Shown piece by piece: positions 8,466 through 17,136 of a stretch of 64,000 nt of DNA. Source of the stretch: Sphingobium sp. Leaf26 (GTDB lineage: Bacteria; Pseudomonadota; Alphaproteobacteria; Sphingomonadales; Sphingomonadaceae); NCBI RefSeq assembly GCF_001421665.1, contig NZ_LMKV01000029.1, forward strand, positions 165,188 through 229,187. The letters are read 5' to 3'. The notes under the pieces were generated by a model that saw nothing but the letters and a program-made list of their open reading frames with translations, was not told the DNA's origin and searched no databases. Position numbers and translations under genes: made by a program. Position 1 is the first letter of the stretch. The number at the start of each line of letters is the position of its first letter.

Positions 8466-10205
8466 CTATCGCGCCTTGACGTAACGGCCCGGCGCATCCT
8501 CGATCGCTTTCAGATGGCCCTTGCCCGGCTGCCGCGCGCCCTTCGCAGGCACCTGCCGCGAATCACATTTCTCGATCCAGGCGCGCCAGTCCGGCCACCA
8601 ACTGCCTTTGGTTTCAGTCGCTGCCTCCAGAAACGCTTCCAGCGTCGCCTGCGGCTCGGCCGAGGCCCAATATTGATATTTATTCGCTGCCGGCGGATTG
8701 ACCACGCCGGCGATATGGCCCGACCCTGCAAGCAGAAACCGGATCGGTCCGCACAGATTCTCCGTAAGTTTCCACACGCTTTCCAGCGGTGCGATATGAT
8801 CCTCCCGTCCGGCCTGCACATAGGCCGGCGTCATCACCTTGGTCAGGTCGATCGGGGTGCCGTCCACGCTGATCGCACCCGGCACCACCAGCAGATTGTC
8901 GCGATAGAGCTGGGTCAGATAGGATTGGTGCCAGCGCGCCGGCAGGTTGGTCGTGTCGCCATTCCAGTAAAGCAGGTCGAAGGGCGGATAATCCATGCCC
9001 AGCAGATAATTGTTGACGACATAGTTCCAGATCAGGTCGCGCCCGCGCAGCAGGTTGAAGGTCGCGGCCATGTAGCGCCCATCAAGGAACCCCTTGGACG
9101 AGAGTTTCTCCACCATCTTCATCTGCTCATCATCGACGAACAGGGTGAGGTCGCCGGCCTGGCTGAAATCGACCTGCGCTGTGAAGAAGGTGGCGCTGGC
9201 CACCTTGTCCCCCTGCCCCCGCGCCGCCAGCAAAGCCAGTGTCGCGGCCAACGTCGTACCTGCCACGCAATAGCCGATGGTATGGACGCTTTCCACCTTC
9301 AGCAGATCGCGCACCGTGTCGATCGCGTCGACCTGTCCGCGCAGGATATAATCGTCCCACGCCAGATCCTTCATCGAGGCATCGGCCGACTTCCACGACA
9401 CCAGAAAGACGCTGATCCCCTGATCCACCGCCCATTTGACGAAGCTTTTCTCCGGCGAAAGGTCGAGGATATAGAAGCGGTTGATCCAGGGCGGGAAGAT
9501 GATGAGCGGCGTTTCCAGCACCGTTTCCGTCGAGGGGACATAATGGATCAGTTGATAGAGCGGGGTTTCGTGGATGACCTTGCCCGGCGTCGCGGCGATG
9601 TTGCGGCCCAGCTCGAACTGGGTGCCATCGGTATGGGTCAATTGCCCCTTTTCCAGATCGGCCAGCATATGCTTGAGGCCCTTGACCAGATTTTCGCCGC
9701 CGCTCTCGATCGTCTTGCGCATGACGATCGGGTTGGTCAGCGGGAAGTTGGAGGGCGACAACGCATCCAGCACGCCAGTGGTCGTAAAACGCAGCTTCTG
9801 CTTCACCTTGGGATCGACGCCGTCGACCGCATCGGTCAGGCGCGTCAGATAGTCCGATACGAGCAGATAGCTTTGCCGGATCAGGTCGTAGAAGGGATGC
9901 TCGGTCCAGGCCGGATCGGAAAAGCGCCGGTCGCGCGCTGCCGCCGGGCTGCCGGCCGGTGCGGGATCGGGATGGTCGCGCAGCAGACCGCCTGAATCCA
10001 AGAACCGCTGCCACATCGCCAGCCCTTCATCGGCGAAGCTGGTCTGAATGCGCGACACGGTTTCCGGGTCGAAGGGCAAGGTCCGGCCGGTCGCACCCGC
10101 CGCCTGTTCCAGCATCATTTGCTGGGCGCGGCCGATCGTCTGTGTCCACTGCTGCATCAGTTGCAGCGAGGGCAGATGCGGTTCCATGACATCGGCTTTA
10201 TCCAT
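8466..10205 (-). CDS. phaC: Poly(3-hydroxyalkanoate) synthase, class I
   Basis: PhaC polymerises 3-hydroxyacyl-CoA into PHA at the granule surface. The protein is 579 aa from the ATG at 10205 (MDKADVMEPH, with AAGGTGG just upstream). The lipase-like box GYCVAG places the nucleophilic Cys near residue 313. Downstream GREDHIAPLESVW and GSGHIAGVVNPP carry the Asp and His of the catalytic triad. Length and the N-terminal domain fit class I synthases such as that of Cupriavidus. The phasin gene follows on the same strand after 151 bp; phaA and phaB are absent here. Confidence 0.95.
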   Translation of the reverse strand: MDKADVMEPHLPSLQLMQQWTQTIGRAQQMMLEQAAGATGRTLPFDPETVSRIQTSFADEGLAMWQRFLDSGGLLRDHPDPAPAGSPAAARDRRFSDPAWTEHPFYDLIRQSYLLVSDYLTRLTDAVDGVDPKVKQKLRFTTTGVLDALSPSNFPLTNPIVMRKTIESGGENLVKGLKHMLADLEKGQLTHTDGTQFELGRNIAATPGKVIHETPLYQLIHYVPSTETVLETPLIIFPPWINRFYILDLSPEKSFVKWAVDQGISVFLVSWKSADASMKDLAWDDYILRGQVDAIDTVRDLLKVESVHTIGYCVAGTTLAATLALLAARGQGDKVASATFFTAQVDFSQAGDLTLFVDDEQMKMVEKLSSKGFLDGRYMAATFNLLRGRDLIWNYVVNNYLLGMDYPPFDLLYWNGDTTNLPARWHQSYLTQLYRDNLLVVPGAISVDGTPIDLTKVMTPAYVQAGREDHIAPLESVWKLTENLCGPIRFLLAGSGHIAGVVNPPAANKYQYWASAEPQATLEAFLEAATETKGSWWPDWRAWIEKCDSRQVPAKGARQPGKGHLKAIEDAPGRYVKAR

Positions 10206-10348
10206 GGCCACCTTGCTCCTCATGGCATCATTTCTTGGCGCGGCTTTCGCTGGCGCGTCGCAATCGGGCGGGTTATAGCCAGATTGTGACACGCCCACGG
10301 CGTGCCGCGCACTATTCCCTACAGAGAGCTTTCAGGAAAGCCCCTATA

Positions 10349-11557
10349 ATGTCCGAAGAATTTTACCGCATGAAGCGTCTGCCGCCCTATGTCATCGCCG
10401 AAGTGAACGGCATGCGGGCCGCCGCGCGGGCCGCGGGCGAGGACATTATCGACCTTGGCATGGGCAATCCCGACCTGCCGCCGCCTGACCATGTCATCGC
10501 GAAACTGATCGAAGTCGCGCAAAAGCCGAGCGCGCACGGCTATAGCCAGTCGCGCGGCATCCCCGGCCTTCGCAAAGCGCAGGCGAACTATTATGCCCGA
10601 CGTTTCGGCGTGGAGGTCGACCCCGACAAGGAAGTCGTCGTCACCATGGGATCGAAGGAGGGGCTTGCGAGCCTGGCCACTGCGATCACCGAGCCGGGCG
10701 ACGTCGTGCTGGCTCCCAATCCCAGCTATCCGATCCATACTTTCGGTTTCATCATCGCCGGGGCGACCATTCGCTCCGTGCCGACGACGCCGGACGAGAA
10801 TTATTTCAAGTCGCTCGACCGCGCCATGGCCTTCACCGTGCCGCGTCCGTCGATCCTGGTGGTGAACTATCCGTCCAACCCGACGGCCGAGACGGTCGAC
10901 CTGGCCTTTTACGAACGCCTCGTCGCCTGGGCGAAGGAAAACAAGGTCTGGATCTTGTCCGACCTGGCCTATTCCGAACTTTATTATGACGGCAACCCGA
11001 CCCCTTCCATCCTTCAGGTGCCGGGCGCGAAGGATGTGGCGATCGAGTTCACCTCGCTGTCCAAGACCTACTCCATGGCCGGGTGGCGCATGGGCTTTGC
11101 CGTGGGCAACCAGAAGCTGATCGCGGCGATGACGCGGGTGAAATCCTATCTGGACTATGGCGCGTTCACGCCGATTCAGGCAGCCGCCTGCGCGGCGCTC
11201 AACGGGCCGCAGGACATTGTGGAGAAGAACCGCGAATTGTATCACAAGCGCCGCGACGTGCTGGTGGAGAGTTTCGGCCGCGCCGGCTGGGACATTCCGC
11301 CGGCCCGCGCCTCCATGTTCTGCTGGGCACCGCTGCCGCCGGCCCTGAAAGACATGGGGAGCCTTGAGTTCTCCAAGCAGCTCCTCACCCATGCCAAGGT
11401 CGCGGTCGCGCCGGGCGTGGGCTATGGCGAGGATGGCGAAGGGTTCGTCCGCATCGCCATGGTCGAGAATGAGCAGCGGCTGCGTCAGGCCGCCCGCAAT
11501 ATCAAGCAGTATCTCAAATCCATGGGCGTCAACACCCCGGCCAAGGGGGCGGCCTGA
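10349..11557 (+). CDS. alaC: Pyridoxal-phosphate aminotransferase, AlaC type
   Basis: This 402-aa class I/II (fold type I) aminotransferase probably makes alanine from pyruvate and glutamate. The PLP lysine lies in SLSKTYSMAGWRMGF (~residue 240); NYPSNPTAE and DLAYSELYYDG are the conserved cofactor-binding segments. The start MSEEFYRMKRLPPYV matches the AlaC/YfdZ group. The open frame extends 38 codons upstream without a ribosome site, whereas AGGAAAG precedes this ATG. It is divergent from phaC. Substrate preference (alanine versus other amino acids) is inferred. Confidence 0.85.
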   Translation: MSEEFYRMKRLPPYVIAEVNGMRAAARAAGEDIIDLGMGNPDLPPPDHVIAKLIEVAQKPSAHGYSQSRGIPGLRKAQANYYARRFGVEVDPDKEVVVTMGSKEGLASLATAITEPGDVVLAPNPSYPIHTFGFIIAGATIRSVPTTPDENYFKSLDRAMAFTVPRPSILVVNYPSNPTAETVDLAFYERLVAWAKENKVWILSDLAYSELYYDGNPTPSILQVPGAKDVAIEFTSLSKTYSMAGWRMGFAVGNQKLIAAMTRVKSYLDYGAFTPIQAAACAALNGPQDIVEKNRELYHKRRDVLVESFGRAGWDIPPARASMFCWAPLPPALKDMGSLEFSKQLLTHAKVAVAPGVGYGEDGEGFVRIAMVENEQRLRQAARNIKQYLKSMGVNTPAKGAA

Positions 11558-11594
11558 TTTGGGCGGCTGGATCACCAGCCGCCCAAATCAGGCC
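11551..11594 (+). terminator. Perfect 20-bp stem terminator overlapping the alaC stop codon
   Basis: Bases 11551-11570 and 11575-11594 are exact reverse complements around an ATCA loop. The left arm contains the last alanine codon and TGA of the aminotransferase gene. There is no T-run, so it may act as an mRNA 3'-end stabiliser or processing site rather than a classical terminator. Confidence 0.6.
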
Positions 11595-11601
11595 TATGGC
11601 C

Positions 11602-11667
11602 GTTCCCCGGCGAACGCTGGGGTCCAGCCCGAACGCTGGAACTGGACCCAGGCGTTCGCCGGGGAAC
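11602..11667. repeat. GTTCCCCGGCGAACGC palindromic repeat
   Basis: GTTCCCCGGCGAACGC...GGTCCAG (11602-11627) is mirrored by CTGGACCCAGGCGTTCGCCGGGGAAC (ending at 11667). It forms a long, slightly imperfect hairpin of REP type. Similar GTTCCCCGGCG...GGTCCAG units are, to my knowledge, dispersed in sphingomonad intergenic regions. Confidence 0.55.
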
Positions 11668-11703
11668 CATCCTGACAGGAGAGGTCGTTACAGGAGCATG
11701 ACG

Positions 11704-12183
11704 ATGATCCCCGCCCTGCCCCAGGTCAGCCAAGTCGCGCAGACCATTCAACTGGCACTGGCCCCGGTGTTCCTGTTGGCGGGCATCGGCGCGTTCCTGA
11801 ACGTCTGCGTCAGCCGCCTGTCGCGGATCATCGACCGGGCGCGCGACGTCGAAAGGCTGGTGCTGTCCACGCGCGGGAAGGAGCATGACCGGATGGTCGC
11901 GGAAATCCGCGTACTCGACCGGCGGATGAGCGTGGTCAACAGCGCCATCTTCCTGTCGGTGGCGTCGGCCTGCGCCGTATGCCTGGTCGTCATCCTGCTG
12001 TTCGCGGGCAATTTGTTCGATGCCCATCTGGGCACGCCGATCGCGATCCTGTTCAGCCTGGCGATGTTGTTGCAGGCGGGGGCCTTCGCCACCTTCATCC
12101 AGGAAATCCGGTTGGCGTCGCGGATCATCCATATTCGCAACGAAGTGTTGTTCCACAAGGTCGAGGAGGAAGAGGCGGCATGA
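11704..12183 (+). CDS. DUF2721 membrane protein
   Basis: This protein of about 159 aa has three predicted membrane helices: VAQTIQLALAPVFLLAGIGA near the start, then two adjacent ones around residues 80-125. Between them is a charged segment typical of DUF2721 (SRLSRIIDRARDVERL, EIRVLDRRMSVVNSAI). Function is unknown. GGAG lies seven bases before the ATG at 11704; an ATG two codons earlier has almost no spacing from the same GGAG. The stop overlaps the next start as ATGA, so it is co-translated with the [2Fe-2S] protein. Confidence 0.8.
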   Translation: MIPALPQVSQVAQTIQLALAPVFLLAGIGAFLNVCVSRLSRIIDRARDVERLVLSTRGKEHDRMVAEIRVLDRRMSVVNSAIFLSVASACAVCLVVILLFAGNLFDAHLGTPIAILFSLAMLLQAGAFATFIQEIRLASRIIHIRNEVLFHKVEEEEAA

Positions 12184-12737
12184 CCCGCTTCACCGTCAAC
12201 GACCGGCCGATCCAGTATCGCATGGACCCACAGACCCCCCTGCTCTGGGCGCTGCGCGATGCGTCCAACCTGACCGGCACCAAATATGGATGCGGCACCG
12301 GCGATTGTGGCGCGTGCACCGTGGATATCGACGGGGAAGCAGTGCGATCCTGCCAAGTCACGATCGGCAACACCGAAGGGCGTTTCGTCACCACGATCGA
12401 GGCGCTCTCGCCCGATCGCGGCCATCCGCTGCAACAGGCTTTCGCCGCCGACAATGTGTCGCAATGCGGTTACTGCATCCCCGGCGTCATCATGGCGGCG
12501 TCCGTGTTGCTGCGCCGGACGAACGATCCGTCGGACGAGGAGATTGACGGCGCGATCACCAATATATGCCGCTGCGGCATCTATCCCCGGCTGCGCGGCG
12601 CGATCAGGCGGGCCGGGCGGATCATGCGGGGCGAGGAGCAGGGCGGCAACGCCGCGCCACCGCCCGGCATCACCCCGGAAGATGCGGCACGCACGGTGCC
12701 GGCACTGGGGCGCCCGGCCACTCAGCCGAAGCGGTAG
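12180..12737 (+). CDS. Orphan [2Fe-2S] small subunit of the xanthine-oxidase family (IorA/CoxS-like)
   Basis: This 185-aa protein has two [2Fe-2S] clusters. The plant-ferredoxin type cluster is in GCGTGDCGACTVDIDG (~41-56). The C-terminal cluster is in QCGYCIPG and NICRCGIYPRLRGAI. Such subunits carry electrons from a molybdenum hydroxylase large subunit (isoquinoline oxidoreductase, CO or aldehyde dehydrogenase types). No large subunit is adjacent, so its partner must be elsewhere or different. The last ~35 residues are a Pro-rich tail. Its 3' end overlaps the convergent dioxygenase gene by 16 bp. Confidence 0.88.
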   Translation: MTRFTVNDRPIQYRMDPQTPLLWALRDASNLTGTKYGCGTGDCGACTVDIDGEAVRSCQVTIGNTEGRFVTTIEALSPDRGHPLQQAFAADNVSQCGYCIPGVIMAASVLLRRTNDPSDEEIDGAITNICRCGIYPRLRGAIRRAGRIMRGEEQGGNAAPPPGITPEDAARTVPALGRPATQPKR

Positions 12738-13531
12738 CCCGACACGGACCAGCCCATGACCGAACTGCGATGGGTACAGGTGGCGGCATCGTCGCCCCCT
12801 GCCCCCAGCGCCACCATCAGCGGCAACAGATGCTCTTCGCGCGGATGGGCGAAACGGGCGTGGGGCAATTGATCCCATGCTGCAACGCGGATGGCGCGGG
12901 CTTGCGGATCGGGGTCGGTGACGGCCTTGATCAGGGCATCGTCCCACGCGGTCGAAGGCGCAATCGCCTGCGGCCCGCGGACCCGCAAATTGTGGAAGCT
13001 CATGCCGGAGCCGATGATCAGCACGCCTTCATCGCGCAGCGGCGCCAGCGCCCGGCCGGCCGCGATATGGGCAGCGGAATCGAGATCATGGCGCAGCGAC
13101 AATTGCGCGATCGGGATGTCGGCATCGGGCAACGCCACCTTCATCGGGATGAAGACACCATGGTCCCATCCGCGCGCCGTTTCCTCGCGCGTGGCAAAGC
13201 CGGCATCGTGAAGCAGATCGGCGGCGCGATGGGCAAGGTCAGGCGCGCCCGGCGCGTCCCAGCGCAGTTGGTAGGTGTGCGGCGGAAAGCCATGATAGTC
13301 GAAGAACAGCGGCGGGCCTTCCCCGCCATGGACGGTGAAGGCGGCTTCTTCCCAATGGCCCGACACCAGCAGGATGGCGCGGGGCCGTTCGGGCAGGCCG
13401 GCGATCAGGCCCGCGAGATATTCCTGCATCGGATGCCACATCGGGTCGCTGTGGGGACGGTCCGGGTCGGACGGGTCCATGAAGAAACAGGGGCCGCCGC
13501 CATGGGGAATGAAGAAAGTGGGCTGGGTCAT
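12722..13531 (-). CDS. Class III extradiol ring-cleavage dioxygenase (LigB/DODA-YgiD family)
   Basis: This 269-aa protein resembles 4,5-DOPA dioxygenase extradiol. Near the N-terminus, FFIPHGGGPCFFM gives a metal-ligand His. Further conserved segments are LVSGHWEEAAFTVHG (second His), GWDHGVFIPMKVALP and GSGMSFHNLR, all typical of the family that uses non-haem Fe(II) (Zn in some) to open catechol rings. Physiological substrate is unknown; in bacteria such genes often stand alone, as here. The ATG at 13531 starts MTQPTFFIPHGGG. Confidence 0.88.
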   Translation of the reverse strand: MTQPTFFIPHGGGPCFFMDPSDPDRPHSDPMWHPMQEYLAGLIAGLPERPRAILLVSGHWEEAAFTVHGGEGPPLFFDYHGFPPHTYQLRWDAPGAPDLAHRAADLLHDAGFATREETARGWDHGVFIPMKVALPDADIPIAQLSLRHDLDSAAHIAAGRALAPLRDEGVLIIGSGMSFHNLRVRGPQAIAPSTAWDDALIKAVTDPDPQARAIRVAAWDQLPHARFAHPREEHLLPLMVALGAGGDDAATCTHRSSVMGWSVSGYRFG

Positions 13532-13786
13532 GCTGATGTCCGCCAGTAGGATCAGGCGGGCTTAACTTCGCACATTTCCCGCACGTTTCGACATTATGTT
13601 GCTTGACCGCGATCCTATTGGAAAGTGGCCCTGCCCGCCGCTCACCCTCTGGCCATCATAGCGCCGCAACGCGATGTAGGACAGGATAGTCGGCATGACC
13701 GATAGATCGGCGCAGACCGGCCAGGCTGCAATTGGTGATGTGGAAACTGTCCGTTTCGCCGTTCGCCAAGGCTGTGCGCCTGGGGT

Positions 13787-16351
13787 TCAGCCCACGACCT
13801 CGATCAGCGGGGCCAGCGCCTGCGCCAAAGTCGCGCCGCTATAGGGTTTCTTGACCAGCGTGATCGCCTCGAACCGCGCGGGCAGTTCCAGCCCGTCGCC
13901 ATAACCGGTGGCGAAGATGAAGGGGATGCCGCGCTTGGCGAGCATATCGGCAATCGGCAGACTGGTTTCAGGCCCCAGATTGAAGTCCAACACGGCCAGA
14001 TCGACCGGCTGGATCGCGATCGCTTCATGCGCGCGACCGACGCTCGCGGCGGTGACGACGTCGGCGCCCAGATCGCGCAGCGCATCCTCGCCATCCATGG
14101 CGATGATCATATTATCCTCGACCAGCAGGACGGTGCGCCCCTTGAGCAGGCCGGGCGCGACCGGCGCGACCGGCTTGGCGCGATCGCTGATAGTCATGTC
14201 GGGCAGGACCGACACGACATGAACGGACGGGATGCAGAAATGCGCCTCTATCCCCGCCAGCCGATAGTGGATGTCGGCATGGCCGCCCAGATCATAGGGA
14301 ATCGACCGTTCGATAACGGTGGAGCCAAAGCCACGCCGGGTCGGCGCCACGACCGGCGGGCCGCTGCTTTCGGTCCAGTCGATCAGCAGGCTGCCATCTT
14401 CATCCACGTGCCAGTCGATCGTCACCGTGCCGCTATCCGACAAAGCGCCATATTTGGCGGCGTTGGTCAGCATTTCATGGATCACCAGCGCCAGCACGGT
14501 GAAGCAGCCGGGCGTCAGCAGCACATTGGGGCCGGACAAGCGCACCCGGTCGCTGCGTTCGCCCAGATAGGCGCCCGATTCGACCTCGATCAGGTCATAG
14601 AGGCGCGCCGGGCTCCAGCGATCGGCGGTGATCTGGTCATGGGCGCGGGCCAGCGCCTGGACGCGGCTTTCCAGCGTGCCGATAAATTCATCGACCGATC
14701 GGGCGCTGTCGCGCGTCTGCGACAACAGGCCGCGAATGAGCGAAAGGATGTTGCGGACGCGGTGGTTGAGTTCCGCGATCAGCAATTCCTGCTTTTCGTT
14801 TGCCCGCTGCCGTTCCGCATCGGCGGAATCGGACATGCGCAATATGACTTCGAGCAGGGCGGTGCGCAGCGCTTCGGCGACTCGCCGTTCGGCCGGGGTA
14901 AAGGGCAGCGCCACGCCCTTCACCAGTTGCGACCAGGATTCAAAACTTTTGCGCGGAGTCAGACGCGGGCCGTTCGGCCCATATTCGATGTCCTTTTCCG
15001 GATTGCCTGCCCACCGCACCGAGCGTAGCTGCTCGGCGCGAAACAGCACGACATAGTCGCGCGGCCGACGGGACAGCGGGATCGCCAGCACGCCCGATAC
15101 GCGATCGGCATAGGCGGCGGCTTCGGGCAGGACCGACGACAGGGTGTCGGTCGTGTACACCTGGCTTGCCGCGACGCGGTTCATCATCGACACGATCGCG
15201 GAAAAGGCGGACGCATCCGGAGCCAGTCCGGAAAAGGTCATCTGCCCGTCGATATAGACGCCCACGCCATCGGCGGGAATCGTGTCGAAGATGATGTCCC
15301 CCAGCCAGCGGGCGTTGGTCAGCAGGTCATGATCCTGCGCCACCGCCGACAGCAGCCGGTCGGCCACCTGCCGCGCCTTGCCTTCATAAGTGGCGGTTTC
15401 GGCCCGCTCGCGGCTTTCCAGCATCATCGAGAAGATCTGGCCGAACAGTTCGGCCGCGCTGCGCTGCGCGAAGGTCGGCAGGCGCGGCGCATAATGGTGG
15501 CAGGCGAACAGGCCCCATAATTTCCCCTCTACGACGATCGAGATGGAAAGGGACGCGCCAACGCCCATATTGCCGAGATATTCGATATGGATGGGCGACA
15601 CCGCGCGGGTGAGGCAGAGCGACATGTCGAGCGCCGCGCCGGTGGGGTCGAGCGTCGGGACGACCGGCACCGGCGCAGCCTTCACATCGGCGATCACGCG
15701 GAAGATGTTGCGCAGATAGAGCGTGCGCGCCTGCGCCGGAATGTCGGAGGCAGGATAATGAAGGCCGAAGAAACTGTCGATGCCGGGCTTGAGCGCTTCG
15801 GCGACGACTTCGCCATCGCCGGCCTCGGCAAAGCGATAGACCATGACGCGATCGAAGCCGGTCAGCGCCCGCACCTGCCGCGCGCCGTCGCGCAGGAAAG
15901 CGGACATGGTATCGGTCTGGGCCAATCGCGCGACCATTGAGCGGACGGTGCTGCTCGCTTCCATCTCGTCATGGCTGGCGGGTTCCGCCTCCACCACCGC
16001 CAGCGGGCCGGAGAAGTGGACCGCGACGTCGAAAGCGGGACCGCCGGCGATCAGCGGGATGGAAAAGAGCCGCTCGACCGAATCGGGACCGCGCAGCAGG
16101 GTGATGCGGTTGCGCAGGGCATGGATCGCCTCCCCATCCAGCAGATCGGCGATCGGCCTGCCCAGCATATCCTGCGGGGTCAGGCCGATGAACTGCGCAC
16201 TGTTGGCCGAAACCCGCGACACCAGCCAGTCGGCGGTCAGCGCGATCAGGAAACCGAACGGCTGGACCGTGCCCGGCACATGAATGGGTTCTTGATCGCA
16301 ATTGTCGAGGTCGACCGCGAAGGCAGGGGCCTGATCTTCCCGATCAGCCAT
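13787..16351 (-). CDS. bphP: Bacteriophytochrome histidine kinase (PAS-GAF-PHY-HWE kinase-receiver)
   Basis: This 854-aa red/far-red photoreceptor starts MADREDQAPAF. The biliverdin-attaching Cys is in DLDNCDQEPIHVPGTVQPFG (Cys ~18). The GAF domain carries YPASDIPAQAR, and a PHY domain follows with PRKSFESW. The kinase is of the HWE type: phospho-acceptor ELNHRVRN near residue 525 and IDWTES as the WxE element. A receiver domain at the C-terminus (VLLVEDN, phospho-acceptor in AVLDFNLGP) makes a hybrid kinase. Its start overlaps the bphO stop by 8 bases, so chromophore synthesis and apoprotein are coupled. The output partner is not in the window. Confidence 0.95.
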   Translation of the reverse strand: MADREDQAPAFAVDLDNCDQEPIHVPGTVQPFGFLIALTADWLVSRVSANSAQFIGLTPQDMLGRPIADLLDGEAIHALRNRITLLRGPDSVERLFSIPLIAGGPAFDVAVHFSGPLAVVEAEPASHDEMEASSTVRSMVARLAQTDTMSAFLRDGARQVRALTGFDRVMVYRFAEAGDGEVVAEALKPGIDSFFGLHYPASDIPAQARTLYLRNIFRVIADVKAAPVPVVPTLDPTGAALDMSLCLTRAVSPIHIEYLGNMGVGASLSISIVVEGKLWGLFACHHYAPRLPTFAQRSAAELFGQIFSMMLESRERAETATYEGKARQVADRLLSAVAQDHDLLTNARWLGDIIFDTIPADGVGVYIDGQMTFSGLAPDASAFSAIVSMMNRVAASQVYTTDTLSSVLPEAAAYADRVSGVLAIPLSRRPRDYVVLFRAEQLRSVRWAGNPEKDIEYGPNGPRLTPRKSFESWSQLVKGVALPFTPAERRVAEALRTALLEVILRMSDSADAERQRANEKQELLIAELNHRVRNILSLIRGLLSQTRDSARSVDEFIGTLESRVQALARAHDQITADRWSPARLYDLIEVESGAYLGERSDRVRLSGPNVLLTPGCFTVLALVIHEMLTNAAKYGALSDSGTVTIDWHVDEDGSLLIDWTESSGPPVVAPTRRGFGSTVIERSIPYDLGGHADIHYRLAGIEAHFCIPSVHVVSVLPDMTISDRAKPVAPVAPGLLKGRTVLLVEDNMIIAMDGEDALRDLGADVVTAASVGRAHEAIAIQPVDLAVLDFNLGPETSLPIADMLAKRGIPFIFATGYGDGLELPARFEAITLVKKPYSGATLAQALAPLIEVVG

Positions 16352-16889
16352 GGGCAGACGCCTGCTGCCCGGCATCGGCAAACAGGGCGAAGGCGGCCTG
16401 CGCGCCCTGCACGGCGTCGTCCAGCCAGCCTTCGCCGCCTTCCGCCGCAGCGCTGTCGAGCGCGCGCTGGAAGGCTATCCATTCTCCCTTGCCATGGGCG
16501 GCGGAGAGATAAGCTCTGGGCAGGTCGGGGCCGACCTGTCGCGAGAGCATGGCCCCGCCAAGCCGCGATCCCTCCAGCGCATAGCGCAGCCCCCAGTGGA
16601 ATCCATCGGCCGCATTGGCCTCCAGCGGCAACGGCGCGGGCATGGGCTGGCCGAGCGCGGCAAGATCCTGCGCCAGCAAGGGCAGACGTGGTGCATCGGG
16701 CTGCGCGGCCGCCTCCAGACCAGCAAGAGCGCGGGCATGCGCGGTCAGGAAAGCGCGATAGTCGGTTGGCGAATCGAGCGCGAAATCGGCATAGATGGCA
16801 TCGACACGGCGATGACTGTCCGTCGTCGCCTCGCGTAGGGTCTGACGGACAGTGGGCGTGTCACGGCCAGCATCGGGAGATTTCGTCAC
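16344..16889 (-). CDS. bphO: Biliverdin-producing haem oxygenase
   Basis: BphO opens haem to biliverdin, the chromophore of the downstream phytochrome. The protein is 181 aa. The proximal haem ligand His is in ATTDSHRRVDAIY (~25), and the distal-helix region contains RYALEGSRLGGAMLSRQV. It lacks the C-terminal anchor of eukaryotic enzymes and fits the compact bacterial HemO/BphO group. It is the first gene of the bphO-bphP operon, transcribed leftward. Confidence 0.92.
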   Translation of the reverse strand: MTKSPDAGRDTPTVRQTLREATTDSHRRVDAIYADFALDSPTDYRAFLTAHARALAGLEAAAQPDAPRLPLLAQDLAALGQPMPAPLPLEANAADGFHWGLRYALEGSRLGGAMLSRQVGPDLPRAYLSAAHGKGEWIAFQRALDSAAAEGGEGWLDDAVQGAQAAFALFADAGQQASAHG

Positions 16890-16923
16890 TCGGCAGTCCT
16901 ATAGGCAGTTTCACGGTGACGCA

Positions 16924-16974
16924 CTGATCTGGATCAGCTTTTCGATCGACAGCGGCGGTTTGTCGCATATGCGA
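16924..16974. promoter_or_regulatory. Two short palindromes upstream of bphO
   Basis: CTGATC-TG-GATCAG (16924-16937) resembles the FNR/FixK/CRP-family pattern TTGAT-N4-ATCAA, with one mismatch in each half, and lies about 41 bases before the bphO start. TCGCATATGCGA (16963-16974) is a perfect 12-bp palindrome. Either could serve bphO (leftward) or the rightward RcnB-like gene at 17137. The remainder of 16890-17136 shows no gene. Confidence 0.35.
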
Positions 16975-17136
16975 ACCGCACCGACGTACAGTAGCTGCTC
17001 GAACGACTCCTCTTTAACCTACAGTGCCGATTCTTTCAAATCGCTGCATGACGGGTTCAGCATCTCGACATCGCGCCTGTCCTAGAAGACGGATCATGAG
17101 GGGGCGTAGTGTCCCCGATCCAGGAAAGTCACGACG

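Noticed and set aside
13695..13844. About 49-codon plus-strand ORF starting MTDRSAQTGQAA at the end of bphP
   Set aside because: It runs antisense into the phytochrome receiver domain, lacks a ribosome site and resembles no known protein.
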